A stretch of 64,000 nt of DNA from Devosia sp. A8/3-2 (GCA_025452255.1 CP104974.1:1861001-1925000), one strand, 5' to 3'; shown: positions 29,858 through 40,147, counted from the stretch's first letter. Made by a program: numbers and translations. The notes: generated by a model from the sequence alone, not told the origin.

Positions 29858-30509
29858 CTAAACGATCGACTGCAGCAGCGCCTGCGCGGCCCTCTTGAGG
29901 TCGTGGGACAGATCCACGCGTAGATGCTTGAACTCGGGCCGAGCCAGCACGGCCCGAGCGGCCGGGGGCGGGTTGGCATTCGGCCACATGCCGACGAGCA
30001 GGGTACCGGTCATGGCAATGGCCCAGCCGCAATCGGCCGGCGTGGTACCGGGCAGGCGTGCCGCCAGCGCGGTGATAATCCGCGCGGTCTGCGCATTCAT
30101 ATGCAGCTTGGTCGTGGCGATGGTGTCTTCCGAGACATTCTGTTCCAGCGTGCTGGTCAGGATAGCGATCAGAGCGCAGCACCGTGGATGGGCGAGGAAA
30201 GTAGTGCTGATGGCTTCCGCCGGGGCCGGCAGGTCACCGCTGGGCTGGGCATCGATGGTAGCTTCCATCGCGCCAGCCAGTTTGACGAATTCGTCGTGGA
30301 ACAGCTCGAGCAGCACCTGCTCGCGGCTCTCGAAATAGCGATAGACATTGGACTTGGTGAAGCCAGCCTTGGCCGCGATGGCATTGAGGCCGGCGCCGGA
30401 CGGGCCTTCGGCGTCAGAACAGTTCGGCCGCCGCCGCAAGCAATTGTTCGCGGCGGAGCGTTATCTGTTCGGGCTGTCGGGCGCGCTGGAAGGATTGGAC
30501 GGGGGTCAT
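29858..30509 (-). CDS. TetR-family regulator (frameshifted)
   Basis: Start MTPVQSFQRARQPEQITLRREQLLAAAAELF, then a break at 30414-30419 (TCAGAA on the plus strand, i.e. TTCTGA for TTCGA), then DAEGPSGAGLNAIAAKAGFTKSNVYRYFESREQVLLELF, the TetR helix-turn-helix. The ligand domain follows to AAQALLQSIV. About 217 residues. The gene starts 9 bp after the SDR gene on the same strand, so they form a pair in which it may regulate the SDR. Confidence 0.88.
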
Positions 30510-30518
30510 GCCGCCAGT

Positions 30519-31448
30519 CTATCCTGCGCGGGCGGTTACCGGGAAGAGGACGCCCGACAGTTTCTCAGACTCATCCCAGAGGCGTCGCGCCGGGAAACGT
30601 CGAACGCTGCCTTGGGCGTGGTGGCGACGCCAACGGCGCCCCGCACTTCTAGGAGGCCCTTGGGGCCGTAATAAGCACCGGGGACGGCATCAGCTGCGGT
30701 AGCGGCAAACAGCGTGGGCAATGCTGCCTGCGGCACGGGCGCGAACAGGAATGTCAGGTATCGTCGCGCAAAGGCCGCTGGGCCCTGATCGCCCATACCG
30801 TTGACGATGAGGTCGGTGCGCGCTGACGCCCGGATGTGCAGCGAGGCTGGCAACGCCCCAGTTGTTTGCTTGGCTGCGTCGCTGCAGCTCGAAGGCGAAC
30901 AGCAGGCAGGCCAGCTTAGATTGACCATAGGCCACCATCGGTGAGTAAGGCTCCGACTGCAGGTTGTTCAAGTCTATCTTTCCCTGCCGGGCGGCAACGC
31001 TGGACAGCGACACGACGCGTGAGTTTGGCGCTGCCCGCAGCAGCGGCAGCAGGCGGGCGGTCAGCGCAAAATGCGACAGGTAATTGGTGCCGAACTGCAG
31101 CTCGAAGCCGTCGCTCGTGATCTTGCGGGTGGGTGGGGTCATGACCCCGGCATTGTTGACCGAGATGTCGAGCGGTTCGCCCGCTGATATCAGCCGGTCG
31201 CTGAATGCCGCAACCGACGCCAGACTGCCCGAGTCCACCAGTTCGAAGGCGATGTCGGCTTGGGCCACGACGGTGCGAATGTCGCTAATAGCCTTCCTGC
31301 CTTTTTCGGCATTTCGGCCGGCGAGGATGACGCGGGCGCCGTGCTGGGCCAGCATGCGTGCGGTCTCGTAGCCCGAGCCGCCCGTGGCGCCGGTGACCAC
31401 CGCCGTCTTACCGGAGAGGTCGGGAATGTCACGTTCGGAATAGCTCAT
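30519..31448 (-). CDS. Short-chain dehydrogenase/reductase (two frameshifts)
   Basis: NAD(P)-binding Rossmann motif TAVVTGATGGSGYETA (TGxxxGxG) near residue 18, SVNNAGVMTPP and the active-site Tyr-x-x-x-Lys as YGQSKLA. Breaks near 30828 (…HPGVS-RTDLIVNGMGD…) and about 30590. The corrected C-terminus is LWDESEKLSGVLFPVTARAG with stop at 30519. About 308 residues, similar to the retinol/WW-domain oxidoreductase-like SDRs. Substrate unknown. Upstream of and probably controlled with the TetR gene. Confidence 0.88.
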
Positions 31449-31547
31449 ACTGCGCATCCTGATAAGAAACTAATGGTCTCTAAATAGGAGGCCGCCGGTC
31501 TTCTGTCAACTGTTGGTTCTTCGGCGGCACGGGTCTAGAGTGGGAGC

Positions 31548-31758
31548 TTGACTGACTTTGACATTCGGCCCACGCGTGAAGCCGGTAGCAGCGCTCTGGT
31601 TTTCGCAGATATCTCATGTCCCCGGGTTGGGTCGCACCGAGGCCATGACCAGCCGCACAGCCCAGTTGGCCGTCATCGACGCGATTATTGCCGCCTTGTC
31701 GCTGGCCGACTACGACCGCGCCGTCGCCACCATTGACCGGATCTTCCATGTGCTGTGA
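31548..31758 (+). pseudogene. C-terminal remnant of a MurR/RpiR-family SIS regulator
   Basis: The end of the frame reads GLGRTEAMTSRTAQLAVIDAIIAALSLADYDRAVATIDR, which matches the final helix region of RpiR-type sugar-phosphate regulators (usual pattern: T-S-R-x-A-Q-L-x-x-I-D-x-L). The 5' part (TREAGS..ADIS) continues the SIS domain in another frame. Only about 70 of some 280 residues remain, and the helix-turn-helix is missing. Unlike the other breaks in this window, this is a true truncation, next to an unusual plsY. Confidence 0.6.
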
Positions 31759-32203
31759 CAGAGGTACCTGTCTATCTCTGCCCGTGTTGGGACAACACAG
31801 GCATCCCACGAGCCCGTCTGCATGGTGGCAGCTTTTAGGACTTTGGACTGTGATAGCGGGTGACCGAAATGGGGTCGAAACCGGCCATTGCAAAAAACTT
31901 ATCCCCGCTCCCCAAGCCCCATGTCACTATAACCCCATTCCCGCCAGTTACGCGGCCCCGACGCAGGGCCGGGTGGGGAGACCGTGGGAGAGGGGCGCCT
32001 TTCCAGTGGGGTTGGAAACTCGGCAGCCGGACCTGCAATAATGGTACCGCCTGAACCGGACCCTGCATAAAAAGCGGATCGTGACGGGCGGCCATTGGTC
32101 CACTCTATTAGTTTCGGAAGGCCCAATGGCCGCCCGTTACCGTATAACCACGACGCCACACCGGCCGGGCGGCGTTTTCGCTTGGCCAGCAGCTGGAAGG
32201 CCG
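31759..32203. other. Gap with a long inverted repeat
   Basis: About 445 bp without a gene between the RpiR remnant and plsY. Besides the repeat at 32084-32137 it contains a CCCCATTCCCGCCAGTTACG / GGGTGGGGAGACCGTGGG stretch of intergenic character. No convincing promoter. Confidence 0.4.
32084..32137. repeat. Perfect 15-bp inverted repeat with 24-bp loop
   Basis: ACGGGCGGCCATTGG (32084-32098) and CCAATGGCCGCCCGT (32123-32137) are exact complements. It sits 66 bp beyond the plsY stop and may be a terminator-like or mobile-element-derived structure. There is no T-run. Confidence 0.7.
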
Positions 32204-32873
32204 CTACTGCGCTTTCTGTCCGAGCTTTGGTTCTATTCCGGCAAGCAACCGCTGAATGTTAGCTGTATGACGCATGACGACATAAACGCCGCCTGCGATA
32301 ACCAGCAGCCGATATGGCAGCGGCTGCTCGAAGCCAATTACGAGTGCCATGGCCGCGAATGCCGCGAGGATGGAACTTAAGGACACAATCCGAGACGTCG
32401 CCAGTACGGCCCCGAAGACCAGAGCGGCACCTAACCCGACGAAGGGTGACATGGCCAGCAATACGCCTAGCCCAGTTGCGGCAGATTTCCCGCCCTTGAA
32501 TCCCAGCCAGACCGAGCGAGCATGGCCCAGTAGTGCGGCCAATCCCGCCAGGAAAACGGCACAAGCCTCAAGGTCTTGTGGGGTAAGGGAAGCGGGTGTG
32601 GATATCGCTGGTTGTGTGAGAAGCCAGCCGGAGAGCCAGCGGGCAAACAGCACAGCTGCGGCCCCCTTGGCGATGTCGACAAGAAGCACAAATAGCGCGG
32701 CCCACTTGCCTAAGGTTCGCAAGACATTGGTGGCTCCAGTGGATTTGGAGCCGTGCTCCCTGATGTCTATGCCGCGAAGCAGTTTGCCCGCTAAATAGCC
32801 TGTAGGCGTGGCGCCCAAGAGGTACAGAAACCGCCAATCCAGCAATGCATGCCACCCAGAATGCCAATTGCAT
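32204..32873 (-). CDS. plsY: Glycerol-3-phosphate acyltransferase PlsY, atypical type (one frameshift near N-terminus)
   Basis: The membrane enzyme that acylates glycerol-3-phosphate with acyl-phosphate in phospholipid synthesis. The conserved loops are present: REHGSKSTGATNVLRTLGKW (motif 1), GHARSVWLGFKGGKSAATGLGV (motif 2) and LPYRLLV region (motif 3), with 5-6 membrane helices. The start at 32873 (MQLAFWVACIAGLAVS, RBS GGGAGA) needs one extra base removed near 32842 to join YLLGATPTGYLAG. The motif 1 wording (GIDIREHGSKSTGATNVLRTLGK) resembles cyanobacterial PlsY more than the alphaproteobacterial form. About 222 residues. Confidence 0.85.
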
Positions 32874-33023
32874 ACTTCTCCCTTGCAGTATCGTTGGCAG
32901 CATACCCTTGCCGGCCGGCAAATGCGAAGGGGCCGAATTTCAATAGCTCTGGCGCGGAACCGGTAAGGCGGGCTATGGCTTATGTCTGGGCGGTCGAACC
33001 GCGATTGGCAGAAGGATCATCCC

Positions 33024-33953
33024 ATGAAGTGGCGCGGCAGGCAGCAGAGCTCCAATATCGAGGATCGGCGTGGGCAGAGCGGCGGCGGCGGCTTGGGCGG
33101 CAGCCCGTTCGGGCGCGGCGGTGGGGGCTTTCGCATGCCCACTGGCGGGCGCTCGGGCGGCGGCATTGGCGGGGTGATCGGCATTGTCGTCATTCTGGGG
33201 ATTATCTGGTTTGCCACGGGGCAGAACCCGATCGACATTCTGACCGGCGGCAGCTCGGGCGTGCCGACGCAATCGGCGGCGCCATCCTCGTCGTCATTGC
33301 CGACCAGCGGGCAGGAAGACGACCTGCGCGACTTTGTCGGCGTGGTGGTCAAGGAAACCGAAGATTTGTGGACCGAGGTGTTCGCCGCGTCCAACCAGCA
33401 ATATCCGGCGCCCGCCGTGGTGCTCTTTACGGGCCAAGTCAATACTGCCTGTGGCGGCGCCGATGCGCGGACGGGGCCGTTTTATTGCCCAGGCGACCAG
33501 AAGGTCTATATCGACCTCAGCTTCTATGACCAGTTGCGCGACCAGTTTGGCGCGCCGGGTGACTTCGCGCAGGCCTATGTGCTGGCCCATGAAGTGGGGC
33601 ACCACATCCAGAACATTACCGGGGTCCTGCCCGAGTTCAACCAGCGGCGGCAGTCGATGAGCGCGACCGACGCCAATGCCTATTCGATCCGCATCGAGCT
33701 GCAGGCCGATTGCTATGCGGGCGTGTGGGCCAATTATGCCGGGCAGCAGAATATCGTCGAGCAAGGCGATTTCGAGGAAGCGCTGAACGCGGCCGACCAG
33801 ATCGGCGACGATACGCTGCAAAAGCGCATGCAGGGCTTTGCCGTGCCCAAGACGTTCAACCACGGCACCTCAGCGCAGCGCAAGACCTGGTTCGAGCAGG
33901 GGTACCAATCGGGCAATCCCAGCGATTGCGATACGTTTTCGGGGAATGTCTAG
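33024..33953 (+). CDS. Neutral zinc metallopeptidase, YpfJ/KPN_02809 family
   Basis: Intact, 309 residues from ATG 33024 (MKWRGRQQSSNIEDRRG is the family start). A Gly/Arg-rich cytoplasmic segment, one membrane helix (GIGGVIGIVVILGIIWFA), then an extracytoplasmic peptidase domain with the zinc motif HEVGHH (about residue 190) and ELQADCYAGVWA as the distal ligand region. Substrate unknown. It stands between plsY (divergent) and a GNAT gene. Confidence 0.93.
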   Translation: MKWRGRQQSSNIEDRRGQSGGGGLGGSPFGRGGGGFRMPTGGRSGGGIGGVIGIVVILGIIWFATGQNPIDILTGGSSGVPTQSAAPSSSSLPTSGQEDDLRDFVGVVVKETEDLWTEVFAASNQQYPAPAVVLFTGQVNTACGGADARTGPFYCPGDQKVYIDLSFYDQLRDQFGAPGDFAQAYVLAHEVGHHIQNITGVLPEFNQRRQSMSATDANAYSIRIELQADCYAGVWANYAGQQNIVEQGDFEEALNAADQIGDDTLQKRMQGFAVPKTFNHGTSAQRKTWFEQGYQSGNPSDCDTFSGNV

Positions 33954-33965
33954 GGGCGCAAGCGC

Positions 33966-34703
33966 CTAGAGCGGATGCTCCATCCAGAGATTGGGCTCGA
34001 GGCAGATGCCAAGATCGGCGGCTAGATCGATTTCGAGAGGGGCAAGGGCGCCGGGAATGGCGTAGCGCCCGCTGGCCGGGAATTTCAGGCCAGTCCAACG
34101 CTGCCACTGGGCCAGTGTGCCGGTGATGGTCTGGGACGCCATGGCGGGTCCGATCACGCTGGCGCCCAGCGCCTCATGAGTGCGCAGCCACGGGTCGAAC
34201 GGGGTACCGTCGTCACGCCGCCGAGGCGCAATAGGTGGCAAAGTCCTGCAGGGGATAGAGCGCCTTCAGGGTCGGACGAACCGGCGCCACCATGCTGGTA
34301 AGGCCCGCAGCACGGGCCGGAGGCTTCATGGCCTGAAGCAGGCGCTGCGCAAGGCCCGTGCCGCGCTGGCTGGGAAGGATGGCAGCGGACAGGGCCGAAA
34401 GCGCATTGGTGGCGCTGCCGGAGCGGGCCGCCGGGACGCCTTGTTCGAGGACCCAATCCCAACCCGTATCGGGCAAGGCGTCCCCACGCAAAAAGGCACG
34501 CTGTTGGCGAGGCCTACGACTTCTCCGCTGGTGTCGTCCACGGCGATGGTCTGGAAAGCTGCAAGATTTGGTTCGTAGAGTGAGGACCAGTAGGACCGCA
34601 ACGCGGCCGTAGTCAACCACTCCGGCCACAGCGAACCACCCATGGCCTCGGCCACTTCGACGAGGTCAGGGCGATCCTTGGCTGAAAACAGCGCAATGGC
34701 CAT
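33966..34703 (-). CDS. GNAT-family acetyltransferase (two frameshifts)
   Basis: MAIALFSAKDRPDLVEVAEAMGGSLWPEW at the N-terminus; acetyl-CoA loop ILPSQRGTGLAQRLLQAMK; C-terminus GRYAIPGALAPLEIDLAADLG..EHPL. Breaks: about 34492 (T-run short by one) and 34221-34226 (CCGAGG where the protein needs a Trp codon in CCTGG context). About 247 residues. It ends the carA transcript direction, starting 4 bp beyond the carA stop, so it may be co-transcribed with carA. Substrate unknown. Confidence 0.8.
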
Positions 34704-34706
34704 GGT

Positions 34707-35912
34707 TCAGGCGGCGGGAGCGGCGTATTCCGGGCGCTGTTCCGAGCCCTTTTGCGCGCGGACATGGTTGAGGAAGCGCGTGAAGAGATAGTGGCTGTCA
34801 CGCGGGCCGGGGCTGGCTTCGGGGTGGTATTGTACCGAGAAGATGGGCTTGCCATCGACGGAAAGGCCGGCATTGGACTGGTCGAACAGCGAGATATGGG
34901 TCTCGGTAACACCAGCGGGCAGGCTTGCCTTGTCCACGGCAAAGCCGTGGTTCATCGAGGTGATTTCCACCTTGCCGGTGGTCAGGTCCTTGACCGGGTG
35001 ATTGGCGCCGTGATGGCCCTGATGCATCTTGGAGGTGGTGCCGCCTAGCGCCGGGCCCAGCAGCTGATGGCCCGTGCAAATGCCGAAGACCGGCTTGCCG
35101 GTTTCCATCAGTTTCTGAATGGTGGGGACGGCATATTTGCCGGTCGCGGCCGGATCGCCGGGGCCGTTGGACAGGAAAATGCCATCGGGATTGTGCGAGA
35201 GCACGTCGGCCGCCGTCGCGGTGGCGGGCACCACGGTGACGCGGGCGCCCTGATCGGCCAAGCACCGCAGGATATTGCGCTTGGCGCCGTAATCGATGGC
35301 GACGACGTGGAAATCGGGCTTGTCGAGCTTGCCGTAGCCCTCGTTCCATTTCCAGCCGGTCTGGTCCCAATGATAGGTCTGGGCGGTGGTGACTTCCTTG
35401 GCGAGGTCGAGCCCTTCAAGACCGGGGAAGGCGTTGAGTTCGGCCGGGATCGAGGGCTCGTCGAAATAGCCGTCTTCGGCATGGGCGATCACGCCATTGG
35501 GCATGCCGTGTTCGCGGATCTGGGCGGTCAGGGCGCGGGTGTCGATGCCGGTGATGCCGATGATGTTGCGCTTCTTGAGCCGGGCATCGAGCTTTTCGGC
35601 GGCGCGATAATTGGACGGGTTGGTGATGTCGGCCTTGAGCACGACGCCGTGGACGCCTGACAGAGCGGCCATATTGACCGTCTCGATGTCTTCGTCATTG
35701 GTGCCGACATTGCCGATATGGGGGAAGGTGAAGGTGATGATCTGGCCCGCATAGGAGGGGTCGGTCAGCACTTCACGGTAGCCCGTCATGGCGGTATTGA
35801 AGCAGACCTCGCCGGCGGCGTGGCCGACAGCGCCGATACCGCGGCCTTCCAGACGCGTTCCGTCTGCCGGGATCAAGATTGCGGTCGCGGGGGATTGCTG
35901 CCAGCCGGTCAC
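34707..35912 (-). CDS. carA: Carbamoyl-phosphate synthase small subunit (glutaminase)
   Basis: Intact. Class I amidotransferase subunit that supplies ammonia to CarB. The GTG at 35912 was chosen (VTGWQQSPATAILIPADG) because GGAGG lies 6 bp upstream; an ATG further upstream (35969) would add an atypical extension. Triad Cys is in FGICTGHQLLGPALGG, and His/Glu in VQYHPEASPGP. SNGPGDP is present. About 401 residues. Divergent from yqeY, an arrangement seen in many Rhizobiales. Its partner carB lies far away. Confidence 0.96.
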   Translation of the reverse strand: MTGWQQSPATAILIPADGTRLEGRGIGAVGHAAGEVCFNTAMTGYREVLTDPSYAGQIITFTFPHIGNVGTNDEDIETVNMAALSGVHGVVLKADITNPSNYRAAEKLDARLKKRNIIGITGIDTRALTAQIREHGMPNGVIAHAEDGYFDEPSIPAELNAFPGLEGLDLAKEVTTAQTYHWDQTGWKWNEGYGKLDKPDFHVVAIDYGAKRNILRCLADQGARVTVVPATATAADVLSHNPDGIFLSNGPGDPAATGKYAVPTIQKLMETGKPVFGICTGHQLLGPALGGTTSKMHQGHHGANHPVKDLTTGKVEITSMNHGFAVDKASLPAGVTETHISLFDQSNAGLSVDGKPIFSVQYHPEASPGPRDSHYLFTRFLNHVRAQKGSEQRPEYAAPAA

Positions 35913-36102
35913 GGTGGGCCTCCAAGGTAAGTTTCGTGGTCGCGTGGGAGAACCGGCAAAGTTGGGCAACTTTTCCGGACTGCGCTTAATGATGTCGATT
36001 GAGGCCTCGTATTAGAAGGCCAGACGCGGCAGCGCAAGTGGCGCGAGGCGCTTATTGTGCCTATATGGGCCACGAAAACCGAAAGCCAAGAGGACAAAAC
36101 CC

Positions 36103-36554
36103 ATGCGCGAAGAGATCAGCGAAGGACTCAAGACGGCGCTCAAGGCGCGCGATCAGCGGCGCACGGCGACGCTTCGCGCCATCAATGCGGCTATCAAGGA
36201 CAAGGATATCGCCATTCGCCGGAGAATCGTGGGCCAGCGACGAATGAGGAAATCCTGTCCATCGTGCAGAAGATGGTGAAGCAGCGCGAAGAGAGCTTTG
36301 CCATTTATGCGCAGGCCGGACGCGGGGATCTGGCGACGGTGGAAAAAGAGGAAATCGACATCCTCAACGAGTTCCTGCCCAAGGGGCTGAGCGAAGAAGA
36401 AGTGGACGCAGCCATCCGGGCCGCGATTGCAACGACCGGCGCGGCCGGTGCCAAGGACATGGGCAAGGTGATTGCCCAGCTCAAGGCGGATTATCCGGGG
36501 CGCATCGATTTCGGCAAGGCCAGCGGGAAGGTCAAGGCGGCTTTGAGCGCTTAG
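36103..36554 (+). CDS. yqeY: GatB/YqeY domain-containing protein (frameshifted)
   Basis: A 150-residue helical protein related to the tail domain of the GatB amidotransferase subunit. MREEISEGLKTALKARDQRRTATLRAINAAIKDKDIAI, then a break near 36220 (CGCCGGAG for CGCGCGGAG), then ENRGPATNEEILSIVQKMVKQREES and a C-terminal DMGKVIAQLKADYPGRIDFGKASGKVKAAL. Proposed to act in tRNA-dependent amidation or as a stand-alone tRNA-binding protein. The carA-yqeY-dnaG-rpoD order is conserved in the group, here with insertions. Confidence 0.93.
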
Positions 36555-36824
36555 GGGCCCCTCCCGAGACCGCAACTTTCACTGTGTCATCCCCTGCGAA
36601 AGCGGGGACCTCCGTTTATCTACTTCATGAGTAAGTCCTCCCAGCAGACTTCATCCTGAGCTTGCCGAAGGAAGAGGTCGTGGCGCCTGAGCCTCCACTC
36701 GCTCGACCTCGTGGTTCGACAAGCTCACCATGAGGTCTTTGGGAATACTAAAAACAGAGGTTCCCGCTTTCGCGGGACATTGTGGTGGTGGGGCGAATGG
36801 TGGTTGCTGAGGGCGCAGAGCCCC
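36555..36824. repeat. Intergenic repeat cluster
   Basis: Several dispersed palindromes: CATCCCCTGCGAAAGCGGGGA (36587-36608), CTCGTGGTTCGACAAGCTCA (about 36709-36729) with an inverted partner CTGAGCTTGCCGAAGGAAGA (36657-36676), and CCGCTTTCGCGGGACA (36766-36781). These are repeat families widespread between genes in Hyphomicrobiales. Confidence 0.65.
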
Positions 36825-37959
36825 TTACGCCACCAGCCTCGGACCCGGTGCATGCACGCGATTCCTGCCATTGGATTTGGCTTTGTAGAGGGCTTCGTCG
36901 GCGTCGTGGAGCAGGGTTTCGAAGGTGTCGCCATCGACCCCACTAATGGCGACGCCGGCACTGACTGTGGCTTCGATGGCGCTGCCAGCCAGTTCCTGCG
37001 CGGCGCGGATCCGTTCGGCCACGGCGGCGGCCGAACGTTGCGGCAGGCCGGTCAACACGACGCAGAATTCCTCGCCGCCGAGCCGAGCGGCGGCGTCGGT
37101 GGGGTGGATGCCATCGCGGATCAGAGCGGCGAAATCCTGCAATACGCAATCGCCGACAGCGTGGCCGAGGCGGTCGTTGATGGCTTTAAAGTGATCGAGA
37201 TCGAACATGATAACGGCGGCGCTCGGCTCGAGGCTCCTCGCGCCATGGGCGTCGAACAGGGCACGGCGGTTGAGCAGGCCGGTGAGCGCATCGGTCATCG
37301 CCTCGCTACGGTGCTGGCGGGCGGCGCGGGAGTGGTTGAGCGTCAACGACAGCGCGCCAATGCCGGTGAGGCCGACAATGGCCATGATGGAATTGATGTC
37401 CTCGGCCCAGTTTTGTGGGCGGGCGGTGAGCACGAATTGGCCATTGACCAGCAGGACGAGGCCGCAGAGCACGAAGGATAAAGCGGTGATGGCGTAGAGC
37501 GCCGCATTGAGGGTGAGCGGCAGGGGCGCTTCCTTGCGGCCGAGCCAATATTCATAGGCGGCCAGCGTCAGAAGCTGGGCAATGCCGAGATTGGCGGTGG
37601 CCGTGGCGATGCCGGAATAGTTCAGCGCAAAGATGATGCTGGTGACGCCAATGGTGGACGAGCCCGGGGCAAACACCTTGGGAATGGAAATCGTGCCGGT
37701 GCGGAACTGGACGGCGCCGGCATAGATGAAAGTGAAGCCGGCCATGAGCAGGGCAAAGGACATGAGCTGCACGGCCGGCACATATTGCTCGAGCATACTA
37801 TAGGCGATGACCCCGAAGACGATCAAAGCCATGCCGATGGACCAGCTCAGCAAATAGCTGTCCTTGCGCTGACACCAGCCAGCTGACCAGCAGCGTAACC
37901 GTAAGCGCCGCGCTGGAAAAGCCGATGGCCGTCAGGAAAGAAATCTGATCGAGAATCAT
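36825..37959 (-). CDS. Membrane diguanylate cyclase, GGDEF domain (frameshift near N-terminus)
   Basis: Start 37959 (MILDQISFLTAIGFSSAALTVTLLVSWLV), break near 37874, then SYLLSWSIGMALIVFG and further helices, about six in all. The GGDEF domain follows: TDALTGLLNRRALFD, FDLDHFKAINDRLGHAVGD and the signature RLGGEEFCVVL. The active signature implies c-di-GMP synthesis. No inhibitory-site RxxD is obvious before GGEEF. Opposes in function the EAL protein at 19280-20866. About 377 residues. Confidence 0.88.
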
Positions 37960-38064
37960 CGACGCGTCCCAAACCATCCCGGCCGGTTGTACCGGTTTGC
38001 CACGACTATGCCGCGAGGAGGATTAAGGTGTGGTCACCAGAGGGTTATCGGTGAATGGGCCAGT

Positions 38065-38307
38065 TCACTCGCGCGGGACAGCTTGTGCGCAAGAAGTTTG
38101 GCTGCGTGGCTGATCGGTCTGCTCCTGCTGCTCCGGGCATGCGCACTGGGCCTCGTAGACCGCGGCCTCGCTTGGGGTCAATTTTTGCCGCGATTGCAGG
38201 AGTTCAAGCTGCGACCGGCAGAGCAGTGAATCGGGGGCAGGCCCGGCGGCCAGTGCGGGAATGGCAAAGGACGCAAGGACCAGCAGACGCAATAATACTC
38301 GTTTCAT
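38065..38307 (-). CDS. Small secreted protein with four cysteines
   Basis: 80 residues: a signal peptide (MKRVLLRLLVLASFAIPALAA), then a Gln/Glu-rich segment with four Cys (LLCRSQ, AQCACPEQ, TSCAQ). No family recognised. It could be a real small periplasmic protein; the neighbouring gene 38381-38743 is another small secreted Cys protein. Confidence 0.5.
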   Translation of the reverse strand: MKRVLLRLLVLASFAIPALAAGPAPDSLLCRSQLELLQSRQKLTPSEAAVYEAQCACPEQQEQTDQPRSQTSCAQAVPRE

Positions 38308-38380
38308 TGCAGCCTCGAAGGATGGCGATGACGCGTCATCAGCCGGGATCGTGACCTATTGGGGGCAACCCGCACCCCGG

Positions 38381-38743
38381 CTAGAGGCCGGGGCCTTGCC
38401 AGCCGCCGGTGACTGATGGCGGCGCCGGACATTTGAAGGGCAGGAAGGTGCTGGCCGTGCCGGCATTCATCAGGGCGAGGGTCAGCGCGTTGGCGATTTC
38501 GATTTCCTGATTTGAGAGCGGGCAGATGTCGGCGGGAGCGGTGCAGCCGCCGGCAATGAAATTCTCGTTGCCCGCAATGAAGGCATAGTTCATCTGCTCG
38601 CTGCCATAGGTGTCCAAAGCCTGCGTCCGGGCTGCCTCATAGGCAAGGCATTTCTGCTCGACCCAGCCGGCTTGCTTCTGTCCCATGGCGGGCGCCATCA
38701 TTCCGGCAAGGCAGACGCCCAGAACCGTCGCAGATGTTCGCAT
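38381..38743 (-). CDS. Secreted hypothetical protein, 120 aa
   Basis: An intact frame with signal peptide (MRTSATVLGVCLAGMMAPAMG) and four Cys in the mature part (KCLAYEAA, GGCTAPADICPLS, FKCPAPP). No family recognised. Its start lies 3 bp after the stop of the MFS gene upstream, suggesting co-transcription. Confidence 0.65.
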   Translation of the reverse strand: MRTSATVLGVCLAGMMAPAMGQKQAGWVEQKCLAYEAARTQALDTYGSEQMNYAFIAGNENFIAGGCTAPADICPLSNQEIEIANALTLALMNAGTASTFLPFKCPAPPSVTGGWQGPGL

Positions 38744-38746
38744 CGG

Positions 38747-39927
38747 TCAGGCTCCCGCCGGGACGGGCGGGGTGGCGCCGGCGCGTAGTTCCCGGGCATA
38801 GGAGAACACGGCGACGAGGACGGCCAGCAGCAAGGCGACAGTGCCGATCAGCGGCAGGTTCTGGTAGCCGAAGCCGTTTTCGAGCAGGGTGGAGCCCAGC
38901 ACGGCGGCGATGGCGATGCCGATGTTGAAGCCGGTCGGGATGAGGGCGGAGGCCGGGTTTGGTGCGTCGGCGGCCCGAGCGAGCACGCGCGATTGCACTG
39001 GCGAGCCGAAGGCGAAGTTCACGCCGCCCCGAGCGACCACGGCAATGGCCATGGCAATGGGGAAGGGGCTGACGAAATGCAGCGTGGTGAACATGGCCGC
39101 CTGCAGCGCCGGGATGACGATGAGCGAGGGCATCAGCTTCCAATCGGCCAAGCGCCCGCCGATGAACACGCCAATGGTGGAGCCCACGCCATAAAGCAGC
39201 AGCACCTGGGGCAGCACGCCCTGATCGAGCCCGGTGACCTCGAGCAGCAACGGGGCGATATAGGTGAAAAGGCTATATTGGCCGATCATCACGAGGATCA
39301 CGATGAGCAGGGAGGTGACGATCTGCTGGCGGCCCAGCGCCTTGAATTCGCGCATGAAACTGCCGCTGGTGGCGGTATTGCCGGCTGTGGCGGGCAGGAA
39401 GAGAGCAGTGACGATGGTGGCGATGAGGCCCAAAGCGCCGACGGCCCAGAAGGTGGCGCGCCAGCCAAAGGCATTGCCGATGGCGGTGCCGCCGGGCACG
39501 CCCAGAATATTGGAAACGGTGAGGCCAGACAGGATCAGCGCAACGGCAAAGCCGCGCTTGTCATCGGGCACGAGGTTCACTGCAACGATGGCGGCAATGC
39601 CGAAATAGGTGCCGTGCACGACCGAGACCAGCACGCGCGCCACCATGAGCAGTTCAAAACTTGGGGCAATGGCACAGAGCGCCCGGCCGAGCGTGAAGAC
39701 GCTGCCGAGCAGGATGATCAGCGTTTTGCGCGAAAGTTTCTTGGTGGCGACGGCCGGAGCGGACCGCCGATGGCGATGCCGATGGCATAGCCGGTGACCA
39801 GATAGCCGGCGATGGGAATGGTGACGCCCGGGCCGTCGGCTACCTCGGGCAGCACGCCCGCGATGACGAATTCGGCCGTGCCGAATGCGAAGGCGGCAAG
39901 AAACAGGGCAATAAGGGGCAGGGACAT
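38747..39927 (-). CDS. MFS transporter, AraJ/DHA1 type (one frameshift)
   Basis: MSLPLIALFLAAFAFGTAEFVIAGVLPEVA at the N-terminus is the AraJ-like sugar/drug efflux signature. The frame breaks near 39757 and resumes AVATKKLSRKTLIILLGSVFTLGRALCAIAPSF, continuing through twelve helices to RELRAGATPPVPAG. About 394 residues. Related in type to the MFS gene at 24727-25953. Substrate unknown. Confidence 0.87.
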
Positions 39928-40147
39928 GACTCAAACCGCCGCAGCGGGCCTCGATTGAGTTGGGGAGAAACCACAGCATGGGCGTGTGGGCAATCAACAA
40001 ATTGGGCGGCCGGGTTTAGTTTTTGTGATGAGGCGAGGGGAAGCTTGCCATAGGCGTGGGGGCTGGATGCTATAGGCTTGCCAATAGGACGGGCCCCGGC
40101 AGCGCTATTTGCGCGCCTCCCCGTTCGGATTGGACACCATCTCTCGG

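Noticed and set aside
29626..29898. Small plus-strand ORF in the gap before TetR
   Set aside because: No RBS, no recognisable motif, and it overlaps the end of the TetR gene antisense.
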